A stretch of DNA of 64,000 bases, taken from positions 214,225-278,224 of the forward strand of contig SZWC01000093.1 in the NCBI GenBank assembly GCA_023375785.1. Direction: 5' to 3'. Of this stretch, positions 23,276 through 34,400 are shown in pieces. Positions within the stretch are counted from its first letter, which is position 1; every line of letters begins with the position of its first letter. Below the pieces are notes generated by a model. The model saw nothing but the letters and a program-made list of their open reading frames with translations. It was not told where the DNA came from and searched no databases. The translations under genes were made by a program, and so were the position numbers. Source of the DNA: Penium margaritaceum (taxonomy: Eukaryota; Streptophyta; Zygnematophyceae; Desmidiales; Peniaceae).

Positions 23276-23728
23276 AGGGTGGAAGAGAATGGTTTGTGAA
23301 TACTAGTTATCCACTAGCAAGTACAAATACCTTCAATATGTAGTGGCACAATGTGGCTTCAATGCACAGTGACCAACCAAAGTATGCATATGTCACGAAC
23401 CATGACCAACAAATGTCACTTCATGTGGTCAACGTTGAAAATGCATAACATGAGTCACAAATGGTCAGAGGGGGAAACAATGGTTTCAAAACGCTATGTA
23501 TCTTCTAGCAAGTACAAATACGGCTGGTCAATCGGAGCAATGGTTGAGAGGTTATTCAAGCTCAAATCTGCAAAAATTGAAATTCCGTCTACGTCAATTT
23601 TTTATGAATAAACTAACTTCGCTATCATTCATACTTTTCAAAACTACCCTCTAATCTTACACCCCCTTATTTTATGCCCTTTACCCATATGAACCCTTAC
23701 AATGTCATTTGGACATCATATGAACACC

Positions 23729-23801
23729 GTGCGAGTTGGCTTAGTGCTTATAAAGTTACATTATGGAGCGATAGGTCCTAGGTTTGAATCCTCGTACGCG
23801 C
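23729..23801 (+). ncRNA. tRNA-like head with Pol III A and B boxes, copy 1
   Basis: The A box is TTGGCTTAGTGC (23,736-23,747) and the B box is GGTTTGAATCC (23,781-23,791). Their spacing is that of a tRNA, and the segment has the exact 73-nt tRNA length. The acceptor-stem bases GTGCG pair with CGCGC at the end, one pair being G-T. The anticodon arm does not fold convincingly, so this is a tRNA-derived head and not a working tRNA gene. Confidence 0.72.
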
Positions 23802-23951
23802 AATATAGAATAGGCTTGCGACCTGGGGGAGGGGGGACGGCCTTGTTGTGATACCTCAACTCTACCTTCGAGCCTAAGCCGTGGGGGGGTAGGAAGTGTC
23901 ATAATGCGGTCGCAAATCTGTCCTCCAGGTCCTCCACATAACATCCCTCTA

Positions 23952-23974
23952 GGGGGGGGTGGGGGTTGGGAGGG
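23952..23974 (+). other. G-quadruplex-capable tract, retroposon copy 1
   Basis: Four G runs (8, 5, 3 and 3 bases) separated by one or two bases meet the usual pattern for an intramolecular quadruplex. The same tract occurs in copy 2 at 24,729-24,752. Confidence 0.6.
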
Positions 23975-24461
23975 AGTATTCCAGTGAAGGCACCTTTGCG
24001 TAACAAATCAACCAAATCCGACCTGGTGACAAAGGGAGAAACCTTTTGTTATTTATTGACTAGCAAGTGCAAAGCCTTTCAACAAGTAGTGGAACGGTGT
24101 GGCTACCATGCACAATGACCAATCAGATTAGGCATGTGCCACTTACCATGACCAAATAATTTTACTATGTGTGGTCAACGTTGACAACCCATCATATGGG
24201 TCACGATTTTTCAGAGGGGGAAACAATGGGTTGGGAATACTAGATGCCAACTACCAAGTACAGCGACCTTCAGTCAGTAGTAGCACGGTGTGGCTACCAT
24301 GCACAATGACCGACAAAAGTAGGCATATGTACTGCCTTTGTCCAAAGAAATCCGCTTTGGGTGGTCAACGCTGGCAACTCATAATACGAGTCACAAATGG
24401 TCAGAGGGGGAAATAATGGCTTGGGAATACCAAGTATCACATGGCAAGCTCAAGGGGCTTG

Positions 24462-24838
24462 CCATATGAACCCTTACAATGTCATTTGGACATCATATGA
24501 ACACCGTGCGAGTTGGCTTAGTGCTTGTAAAGTTACATTCTGGAGCGATAGGTCCTAGGTTTGAATCCTCGTACGCACAGTATAGAATAGGCTTGCGACC
24601 TGGGGGAGGGGGGACGGCCTTGTTGTGACACCTCAACTCTACCTTCGAGCCTAAGCCGTGGGGGGGTAGGAAGTGTCATAATGCGGTCGCAAATCTGTCC
24701 CCCAGGTCCTCCACGGAACATCCCTCTAGGGGGGGGGTGGGGGTTGGGAGGGAGTATTACAGTGAAGGCACCTACGCATAACAAATCAACAAAATCCGAC
24801 CTGGTGACAAAGGGAGAAACCTTTTGTTATTTATTGAC
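24462..24838 (+). mobile_element. tRNA-derived retroposon, copy 2 (segmental duplicate)
   Basis: It matches copy 1 from CCATATGAACCC (23,685) through the G-rich body and into identical right-hand satellite flank, at an offset of 777 bp. About 14 differences were counted over ~375 bp. The shared right flank shows that it arose by duplication of a satellite block containing copy 1, not by a second retroposition. The 5' part of the copy 1 insertion is absent. Confidence 0.8.
24506..24578 (+). ncRNA. tRNA-like head with Pol III A and B boxes, copy 2
   Basis: The A box is at 24,513-24,524 and the B box GGTTTGAATCC is at 24,558-24,568. The first five bases GTGCG pair perfectly with CGCAC at 24,574-24,578, a better acceptor stem than in copy 1. 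The total length is 73 nt. As in copy 1, the anticodon arm is degenerate. Confidence 0.72.
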
Positions 24839-24900
24839 TAGCAAGTGCAAAGCCTTTCAACAAGTAGTGGAACGGTGTGGCTACCATGCACAATGACCAA

Positions 24901-25473
24901 CCGGATTAGGCATGTGCCACTTACCATGACCAAATAATTTTACTATGTGTGGTCAACGTTGACAACCCATCATATGGGTCACGATTTTTCAGAGGGGGAA
25001 ACAATGGGTTGGGAATACTAGATGCCAACTACCAAGTACAGCGACCTTCAGTCAGTAGTAGCACGGTGTGGCTACCATGCACAATGACCAACCGGATTAG
25101 GCATGTGCCACTTACCATGACCAAATAATTTTACTATGTGTGGTCAACGTTGACAACCCATCATATGGGTCACGATTTTTCAGAGGGGGAAACAATGGGT
25201 TGGGAATACTAGATGCCAACTACCAAGTACAGCGACCTTCAGTCAGTAGTAGCACGGTGTGGCTACCATGCACAATGACCAACCGGATTAGGCATGTGCC
25301 ACTTACCATGACCAAATAATTTTACTATGTGTGGTCAACGTTGACAACCCATCATATGGGTCACGATTTTTCAGAGGGGGAAACAATGGGTTGGGAATAC
25401 TAGATGCCAACTACCAAGTACAGCGACCTTCAGTCAGTAGTAGCACGGTGTGGCTACCATGCACAATGACCGA
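24901..25473. repeat. Three near-identical tandem 191-bp satellite B units
   Basis: Units starting CCGGATTAGGCATGTGCCAC at 24,901, 25,092 and 25,283 appear identical by eye. They are a hybrid of two satellite B monomer types and are out of the five-monomer order, so this is a recent single-monomer expansion next to the duplicated retroposon. Confidence 0.88.
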
Positions 25474-28400
25474 CCAAAGTAGGCATATGTACTGCCTTTG
25501 TCCAAAGAAATCCGCTTTGTGTGGTCAACGCTGGCAACTCATAATACGAGTCACAAATGGTCAGAGGGGGAAATAATGGCTTGGGAATACCAAGTATCAC
25601 ATGGCAAGCTCAAGGGGCTTCAATAAGTTGTCGCACGATGTAGAGACCATGCACGATGACCAACCAAAGTAGTCATATGTCACTGACCATGACCAAATGA
25701 TGTCACTAAGTGTGGTAAACTTTGACAACTCATAACACGGGTCACAAATGGTCAGGGTGGAAGGTAATGGTTTGTGATTACTAGTTATCAACTAGCAAGT
25801 ACAAATACATTCAATATGTAGTGGCACAATGTGGCTTCAATGCACAGTGACCAACCAAAGTATGCATATATCACAAACCATGACCAAACGAATTTCACAG
25901 TGTGTGGTCAACGTTGAAAACGCATAACATGAGTCATAAATGGTCAAAGGAAGAAACAATGGTTTGGGAACACTAGTTATCAACTAGCATGCACAAAGAC
26001 CTTCAACAAGCAGTGGCACGGCATGGCTAGCATGCACAGTGACCAACCAAAGGATGCGTGTGAGTGCGTGTAAGTGCGTGTGAGGACATGTAGGAGCGTG
26101 TATGTGCGTGGAAGTGTTTGTAAGTGCGTGAAAGTGTGTGTAAGTGTGTTTACGTGTGTATAAGTACGTACGAGTACGTGTAAGTGTGTGTAAGTACGTG
26201 TAAGTGCGTATAAGTACATATAAGTGTGTGTAAGTGGGTGTAAGTGCGTACAAGTGCGTGTAAGTATCTGTAAGTGCGTGCAAGTGTGTGTAAGTGCGTG
26301 TATGTACATGTAAGTTAGCATAAGTACGTGTAAGTGCGTGTACCTCCGTGTAAGTGTGTGTAAGTGCGTGTAAGTGCGAATAAGTTGTGTACCTGCGTGT
26401 AAGTACAAGTAAGTGCGTGTAAGTGTATGTAAGTATGTGTAAGTGGGTGGAAGTGCGTGTAAGTATGTGTAAGTGCGTGTAAGTTTGTGTAAGTGCGTGT
26501 ATGTTTGTATAATTGCGTGTAATTGTGTGGAAGTGCATGTAGGTTCGTGTATGAACGTGTAAGTTCGTTTAAGTACGTGTAAGTGCATGTAAGTGCGTGT
26601 AAGTACGTGTAAGCACGTATAAGTGTCTGTAAGTTTGTATAATTGCGTGTAAGTACGCGTAACTGCGTGTAAGTGCGTGTAGGTGGGTGTAGGTACGTGA
26701 AAGTTTATGTAAGGGCATGTAAGTGCGTGAAAGTTCGTGTAAGTGCGTGTAAGTGCGTGTAAGTCCGTATAAGTATGTGTAAGTACGTGTAAGTGCGTGT
26801 AAGTGTGTGTAAGTGCGTGTAAGTGCGTGTAAGCGTGTATAAGTGTATGTAAGTACGTGTAAGTACGTGTATATGCGTGTAAGTGCGTATAAGTGCGTGT
26901 AAGTGCGTGTAGGTGCGTGTAAGTGCGTGTAAGTACGTGTAAGTGTGTGTATGTGCGTGGAAGTTCGTGTAAGTGCATGTAAGTGCGTGAAAGTTCGTGT
27001 AAGTGTGTGTAAGTGCGTGTAAGTACGTGTAAGTGTGTGTAAGTGTGTGTAAATGTGTGTAAGTGTGTGCAAGTACGTATAAGTGCGTACAAGTGCATGT
27101 AAGTGTGTGTAAGTGCGTGTAAGTGTGTGTAAGTGTGTGTAGGTGCGTATAAGTACGTGTAAGTTCATGTAAGTGTGTGTAAGTGGGTGTAAGTACATGT
27201 AAGTATGTGTAAGTGCGTGTAAGTGCATACATGTACGTGTAATTTTGTTTAAGTGCGTGTAAGTGCATGTAAGTACGTATAAGTGTGTGTAAATGCGTGT
27301 TAGTGCGTGTAAGTGCGTGTAAGTGCATGTAAGTACATGTAATTACGTGTAAGTGCATGTAAGTATGTGTAGGTATGTGTAGGTGTCTGAAAGATTGTGT
27401 AAGTGCGTATAAGTGCGTTAAAGTACGTGTAAGTGTGTGTAAGTGTGTGTAAGTGTGTGTAAGTGTGTGTAAGTATGTGTAAGTACGTGTAAGTGTGTAT
27501 GAGTGCGTGTAAGTGCGTATAAGTGCATGTAAGTGCGTGTAAGTGCGTATAAGTGCGTGTAAGTGCGTGTAAGTGCGTGTAAGTGCATGTAAGTACGTAT
27601 AAGTGTGTGTAAGTGTGTGTAAGTATGTATAAGTGTGCGTCGGTATGTGTAAGTATGTGTAAGTTTGTGCAAGTGCGGGTAAGTGCGTGTAAGTGCGTTT
27701 AAGTGCGTGTCAGTACGTGTAAGTTCGTGTAAGTTCTTGTAAGTGGGGGTAAGTACGTGTAGGTGCGTGTACGTGCGTGTAAGTGCGTGCAAGTATGTGT
27801 AAGTGCGTGTAAATACGTGTACGTCCGTGTAAGTGCGTGTAATTGCGTGTAAGTGTTTGTAAGTGCATGTAAGTGCGTGTAAGTGGGTGTAAGTGTGTGC
27901 TAGTGCGTGTATGTCCGTGTTAGTGCGTGTAAATGCGTGTTAGTGCATGTGAGTACGTGTAAGTGTATGTAAGTGTATGTAGGTGCATGTAAGTGCGTGG
28001 AAGTTTAATTGCGTGTATGTGTGTGTAAGTGTGTTTAATCACGTATAAGTGCGTATAAGTACGTGTAAGTGCGTGTGAGTCCGTGTAAGTGCGTGTAAGT
28101 ACGTGTAAGTGCATGTAAGTGGGAGTAAGTGTGTATAAGTGCGTGTAAGTGCGTGCAAGTCCGTGTAAGTGTGTGTATGTGCGTGTAGTTCTCATAAGTA
28201 CGTGCAAGTGCGTGTACCTCTGTGTAGGTGCATATAAAAGCATGTAAGTGCGTGTAAGTGCGTGGAAGTGTGTGTAAGTGCGTGTAAATGCGTGTAAGTT
28301 CGTGTAAGTACGTGTAAGTTCGTATAAGTGCATGTAAGTGCATGTACGTATGGGTAAGTTTGTTTACGTGCGTGTAAGTGCATGTAAGTGCGTGTCATTG

Positions 28401-31400
28401 CGTGTAAGCACGTATAATTGCGTGTAAAATTGTGTAAGTGCATGCAAGTACGTGTAATTGCGTATAAGTACGCGAAGGTGCGTGTAGGTATGTGAATGTT
28501 CGTATAAGTGCATGCAGGTGAGTGAAATATCGTGTAAGTGCGTGTAAGTGTGTGTAAGTCTGTGTAAGTGCGTGTAAGTACGTGTAAGTGCGTGTAAGTG
28601 TGTGTTAGTGGGTGTACGTGCATATAAGTGTGTGTAAGTCCGTGAAAGTATGTGTAAGTACGTGTAAGTGCATGTAAGTACGTATAAGTGTGTTTAAGTA
28701 CGTGTAGGTGCGTGTAAGTGCGTGTAAGTGCGTGTAAGTGTGTGTAAGTGCATGTAAGTGCGTGTAAGTCCGTGTAAGTGTGTGTAAGTACGTATAAGTG
28801 CATGTAAGTGAGTGTGGGTGCGTGTAAGTGCGTGTAAGTGTGTGTACGTGAGTGTAGGTGCGTGAAAGTTTGTGTAAGTTCATGTAAGTGCGTGGAAGTT
28901 CTTGTAAGTATGTGTAAGTGCGTGTAAGTACATGTAAGTGCGTGTAAGTGCGTGTAAGTACGTGTAAGTATGTGCAAGTGCATATAAGTACGTATATGTA
29001 CGTGTAAGTGTCTGTAAGTGCGTGTAAGTGTGTGTAAGTGCGTGTAGGTGCGTATTAGTATGGGTAAGTACGTGTAAATATGTGTAAGTACGTGTAAGTA
29101 CATGTAAGTACGTGTAAGTGCGTGTAAGTGCGTATAAGTGTGTTCAAGTACGTGTAGGTATATGTAAGAGCATGTAAGTGTGTATAAGTGTGTATAAGTG
29201 CGTGTAAGTGTGTGTAGTGCACGTAAGTGCGTTTAAGTGCGTGTAAGTGCGTCTAATTTCACGTAAGTACGTGTAAGTACGTGTACGTTCCTGAAAGTGT
29301 GTGTAAGTGCATGTAAGTACGTGTAAGTATGTGTAAGTGCATGTAAGTACGTGTAGGTGCGTGTAGGTGTGTGATAGTTTGTGTACGTGTGTATAAGTGC
29401 GTGTAAGTGCGTGTAAGTACGTGTAAGTGCGTGTGGGTACATGTAAGTGCGTGGAAGTGTAAGTGCGTGTAAGTGCGTTTAAGTGGGTATAAGTGCGTGT
29501 AAGTGCGTGTACGTGCGTGTAAGTCAATGTAAGTACGTGCAAGTGCGTGTAAGTGCATGTAAGTGGGTGTAAGTGTGTATAAGTGCCTGTAAGTACGTGC
29601 AAGTGTATGTAAGTGCGTGTAAGTGTGTGTATGTGTGTATAAGTTCACATAAGTACGTGTAAGTGTGTGTATCTCCGTGTAAGTGCATGTAAGTGCATGT
29701 AAGTGCGTCTTAGTGTGTGGAAGTGCGTGTAAGTGCGTGTAAGTACTTGTAAGTTCGTGTAAGTATGTATAAGTTTGTGTAAGTACGTCTAAGAGTGTAT
29801 AAGTGCGTGTAAGTGCGTGTACGTGGGTGTAAGTTCATTTAAGTGCGTGTAAGTGCATATAAGTGCGTGTAAGTACGTGTAAGCACATATAATTGCGTGC
29901 AAGTGCGTGTAAGTGCGTTTCAGTACGTGTAAGTGCGTGGAAGTGTGTGTAATTGCGTGTAAGTGTGTGTAAGTGCGTGTAAAGTGCGTGTAGGTAAATG
30001 TAAGTGCGTGTAAGTACGTGTAAGTGCGTGTAAGTACGTGTAAGTGCGTATACGTTTGTGTAAGTTTGTGTAAGTGCGTGTAAGTGCGTGTAGAACGTGT
30101 AAGTGTGTTTAAGTACGTGTAAGTGCTTGTACGTGTGTGAAAGTGCGTGTCAATGCATGTAAGTGCGTGTAATTGCATTTAAGTGCGTGTAAGCACGTGT
30201 AAGTTTGTGTAAGTGTGTGTAAGTGCGTCTACGTTCCTGTGAGTGCGTGTAAGTGTGTGTAAGTGTGTATAAGTGCGTGTAAGTTCGTGTAAGTGTGGGT
30301 AAGTGCGTGTAAGTGTATGCAAGTACGTGTAAGTGCATGTAAGTTCGTGTAAGTGTGTGCATGTGCGTGTAAGTGTGTCCGTGTAAGTCTGTGTAAGTGT
30401 GTGTTAGTGCATGTAAGTGTGTGTAAGTACGTATAAGTAGGTGTAAGTGCGTGTAAGTACGTGTAAGTACATGTAAGTGTATGTAAGTGCATGTAAGTTT
30501 GTGTTAGTACATGTAAGTGCGTTTAAGTCCGTGTAAGTGCATGTAAGTGCGTGTAAGCGTGTGTAAGTGGGTGTAAGTGTGTATAAGTGCGTGTAAGTGT
30601 GTGTGAGTTCGTGTAAGTGCGTGTAAGTACATGGATGTGCGTGTAAGTTTGCATAAGTGCGTGTAAGTGTGTGTACCTCTGTGTGAATGTGTGTAAGTGC
30701 CTGTAAGTACATGGAAGTGCGTGTAAGTGCATTGAGTACGTAGAAGTGCATGTCAGTGCATTTAAGTACGTGTAAGTTCGTGTAAGTGTAGGTAAGTGTG
30801 TGTATGTGCATGTAAGTGCATGTCAGTGCGTGTAAGTTCCTATATGTTTGTGTAAGTTTGGGTAAGTACGTGTAGGTACGTGCAGGTGTGTGTAAGTGCT
30901 TGTAAGTGTGTGTAAGTGCGTGTAAATGCGTGTAAGTGTGTGTAAGTACGTGTAAGTGTGTGTAAGTGTTTGTAAGTGTATGTAAGTGCGTGTAACTGCG
31001 TGTAAGTGTATGTAAGTGCGTATAAGTCTGTGTTAGTGCGTGTAAATGCGTGTTAGTGCGTGTGAGTACGTGTAAGTGCGTGTAAGTGCGTGTAGGTACG
31101 TGTAAGTGTATGGAAGTGCAAGTGCGTATGAGTGTGTGTAAGAGTATTTAAGTGCGTATAAGTGCGTATAAGTGCGTGTAAGTGCGTGGAAGTCTGTGTA
31201 AGTGCATGTAAGTGCGTGTAAGTACACGTAAGTGGGTGCAAGTGTGTATAAGTATGTGTAACTGCGTGCAAGTACATGTACGTACGTGTAAGTGTGTGTA
31301 TGTGCGTGTAAGTACGCATAAGTACGTGTAAGTACGTGTACCCTTGTGTAAGAGCATGTAAGTGCATGTAAGTGCGTATAAGTATGTGTAAGTGCGTGTA

Positions 31401-34400
31401 AGTTCATGTAAGTGCGTGTAAGTTTGTGTAAGTACGTGTAAGTGTGTATAAGTGCGTGTAAGTGCGTGTACGTGGCCGTAAGTTCGTTTAAGTGCATATA
31501 AGTTCATGTAAGTGCATGTAAGTACGTGTAAGCATGAATAATTGCGTGTAAGTGCGTGTAAGTGTGTGTAAGTATGTGTAAGTGCATGTAGGTACGTGTA
31601 GGTACGTGAATGTTCGTGTAAGTGCATGTAAGTGCGTGAAAGTTTGTGTAATTGTGTGTAAGTACTTGTAAGTGCGTGTAAGTACGTGTAAGTGTGTGTA
31701 TGTGCATGTAGGTGTGTGAAAGTTTGTGTAAGTGAATGTAAGTGCGTGAAAGTTTGTATAAGTGTGTGTAAGTGCGTGTAAGTGCGTGCAAGTACGTGTA
31801 AGTATGTGTAAGTACGTGTAAGTGCATGTAAGTACGTGTAAGTGCGTGTTAGTGCGTGTAAGTACGTGTACGTGCGTGTAAGTTTGTTTAGGCGTGTGTA
31901 AGTGCATGTAAGTGCATATAAGTGCATGTAAGTGTGTGTACGTATGTGAAAGTACGTGTAAGTGCATGTACGTATGTGTAAGTACGTGTAAGTGCATGTA
32001 AGTACGTGTATGTGCGTGTAGGTGTATGAAAGTTTGTGTAAGTACGTTTAAGTGCGTGTAAGTGCATGTAAGTGCATGTAAGTGCCTGTAAGTACGTGTA
32101 AGTACGTGTAAGTACGTGTAAGTGTGTGCGAGTGCGTGTAAGTGCATATAAGTGCGTGTAAGTACGTGTAAGTGTGTGTAAGTACGTGTAAGTGTATGTA
32201 AGTGTGTGTAAATGTGTATAACTGTGTGTAAGTGCGTGTAAGTACCTATAAGTGCGTGTCTGTGGGTGTAAGTACGTGTAAGTTTGTGTAAGTGTAGGTA
32301 AGTGCGTGTCAGTGCATGTAAGTTCGTGATAGGTCGTGTAAATGTGGGTAAGTACATGTAGGTGCGTGTAATTGCGTGTAAGCGCGTGTAAGTGCGTGTA
32401 CGTGTGTGTAAGTGCGTGTAAGTACGTATAAGTGAATGTCAGTTGGTGTAAGTGCGTGTAAGTGTGTAAAAGTACGTGTAAGTATGTAGAAGTGTGTGTA
32501 AGTGTGTGTAAGTGCGTGTAAGTGCATGTAAGTATGTGTAAGTGCGTGTAAGTGCATGTAAGTGTGTGTACGTTCGTGTAAGAGCGTGTAAGTATGTGTA
32601 AGTGCAGTTTCTGTTCGTACAAGTGAGTGTATGTACGTGGAAGTTTGTGCAAGTGCGTGTAAGTGCGTGTAAGTGCGTGTAAGTGCGTGTAAGTGAGTGT
32701 GAGTGAGAGTAAGTGCGTGTAAGTGCGGTTTAAGTTTGTGTAAGTACGTGCAAGTGCGTGTAAGTATGTGTAAGTGCGTGTATGTATGTGTAAGTGTGTG
32801 TATGTGCGTGATAGTGCATGTATGTGCGTGTAAGAGCGTGTAAGTGCATGTCAGTGCGTGTCAGTGCGTATTAGTACGTGTAAGTGTGTGTAAGTACGTA
32901 TAAGTATGTGTAAGTGTGTATAAGTGCATGTAAGTTCGTGTAAGTGTGTGTAAGCACGTGTAAGTGCATGTAAGTTCGTGTAAGTGCGTGTAAGTGCGTA
33001 TAAGGGCGTGTAACTGCATGTACGTGCGTGTAAGTGCGTGTAAGTGCGTGTAAGTTCATGTTCCTGCGTGTAAGTACATGTAAGTGTGTGTAAGTATGTG
33101 TAAGTGCGTGTAAGTGCGTGTAAGTACGTGTAACTGCATGTAAGTTTGTGTAAGTTGGTGGAAGTGTGTGTAAGTGCATGTCAGTACGTGTAAGTATGTG
33201 TAAGTGCGTGTAAATGTGTGTAAGTGCGTGTAAGTGCGTGTAAGTGCGTGTAAGTGTGTGTACGTGCGTGTAAGTGTGTGTAAATGCGTGTAAGTGCGTG
33301 TAAGTACGTGTAAGTGCATGTAAGTAAGCGTAAGTATGTGTAAGTGTGTGTAAGTGCGTTTAAAGTGCGTGTAAATGGGTGTAAGTGTGTGTAAGTACAT
33401 GTAAGTTCATGTAAGTACGTATAAGTTTGTGTAAGTACGTGTAAGTGCGTGTAAGTACGTGTAAGTACGTGTAAGTGAGTGTAAGTGCGTGTAAGCGTGT
33501 ATAAGTGTGTGCAAGTGCCTGTAACTGCGTGTAAGTACGTGTAAGTGCATGAAAGTGTACGTTTGTGTAAGTGCGTGTAAGTGCGTGTGTGTGCATGTAA
33601 GCACATATAAGTACGTCTAAGTACGTGTAAGTATACGTAAGTACGTGTAATTACGTGTAAGTGCATGTAAGCATGTGCAAGTGCGTGTCAGTGCGTGTAA
33701 GTGCGTGCAAGTGCGTGTAAGTGCATGTAAGTGCATGTGAGTATGTGTAAGTACATGTAAGTACTTGTAAATACGTGTAAGTACAAGTAAGTGTGTGTAA
33801 GTATGTGTAAGTGCATGTAAGCACGTGTAAGTGTGTGTACGTGCGTGTAAATATGTGTAAGTGCGTGTAAGTGCGTGAAAGTGCCTGTAAGTGCGTGTAA
33901 GTATGTGTAAGTGTGTGTAAGTGCATGTAACTGCGAGTAAGTGCGCGTAAGTATGTGTAAGTGCGTGTAAGTTTGTATACGTATGTGTAAGTGCGTGTAA
34001 GTGCGGTGTAAGTTTGTGTAAGTGCGTGTAAGTGTATGTAATTACGTGTAAGAGCGTGTTAAGTACGTGGAATTGTGTCTAAGTGCGTGTAAGTTCTGTT
34101 GAAGTGTGTGAAAGTTCCTGTAAGTTTGTGTAAGTGCGTGTAGGTACGTGTAAGTGCGTGTAAGAACGTGTAAGTGTGTGTAGTGCGTCTAGGTGTGAAT
34201 AAGTGCGTGCAAGTACGTGTAAGTGCGTGCAAGTGCGTGTAAGTTCAGATGAACTATGTATAAGTGCGTGTAAGTTCGTGTACCTTTGTGTAAGTACGTG
34301 TAAGTACGTGTAAGTACGTGTAAGTGCGTTTAAGTGTGTGTTAGTGTGTTTTAGTGCGTGTAAGTGTGTGTAAGTATGTGTAAGTACGTGTCACCGAGTA

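Larger units (their letters stand above)
23519..24059 (+). mobile_element. tRNA-derived retroposon (SINE-like), copy 1
   Basis: A 541-bp insertion in satellite B is flanked by a 14-bp near-perfect direct repeat, CTAGCAAGTRCAAA (23,505-23,518 and 24,060-24,073), which fits a target duplication made by LINE-type machinery. It contains a 73-nt tRNA-like segment (23,729-23,801) with both internal Pol III promoter boxes. A G-rich body of ~250 bp follows, ending in CTTTTGTTATT. About 210 bp precede the tRNA-like part (23,519-23,728), which is unusual for a SINE; this part may be an earlier insertion or a 5' extension. No coding capacity is supported. Confidence 0.72.
21000..26054. repeat. Satellite family B, ~190-bp monomers in a five-monomer higher-order repeat
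   Basis: The monomers share TGACCATGACCA, ATAACACGAGTCA, GGTCAGAG and the ~190-bp period with reverse-read satellite A, so A and B have a common ancestor. Five monomer types recur in fixed order: one with ACACCAAGTATCACATAG (21,003), one with TATGTAGTGG and GTGGCTTCAATG (about 21,190), one with CAACAAGCAGTGGCACGG (about 21,390), one with ACTAGAAAGGACAAGGAAC (about 21,580), and one with ACTACCAAGTACAACGACC (about 21,770). The cycle restarts at 21,957 and again at 22,914, a period of 954-957 bp. The order loosens after 23,000, and a retroposon interrupts the block. Arrays of this design are typical of centromeric satellites, but function is not shown here. Confidence 0.93.

Noticed and set aside
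23729-24578. Functional tRNA genes
   Set aside because: Length, promoter boxes and the acceptor stem fit, but the anticodon arm does not fold, and both copies sit in the same larger repeated element.
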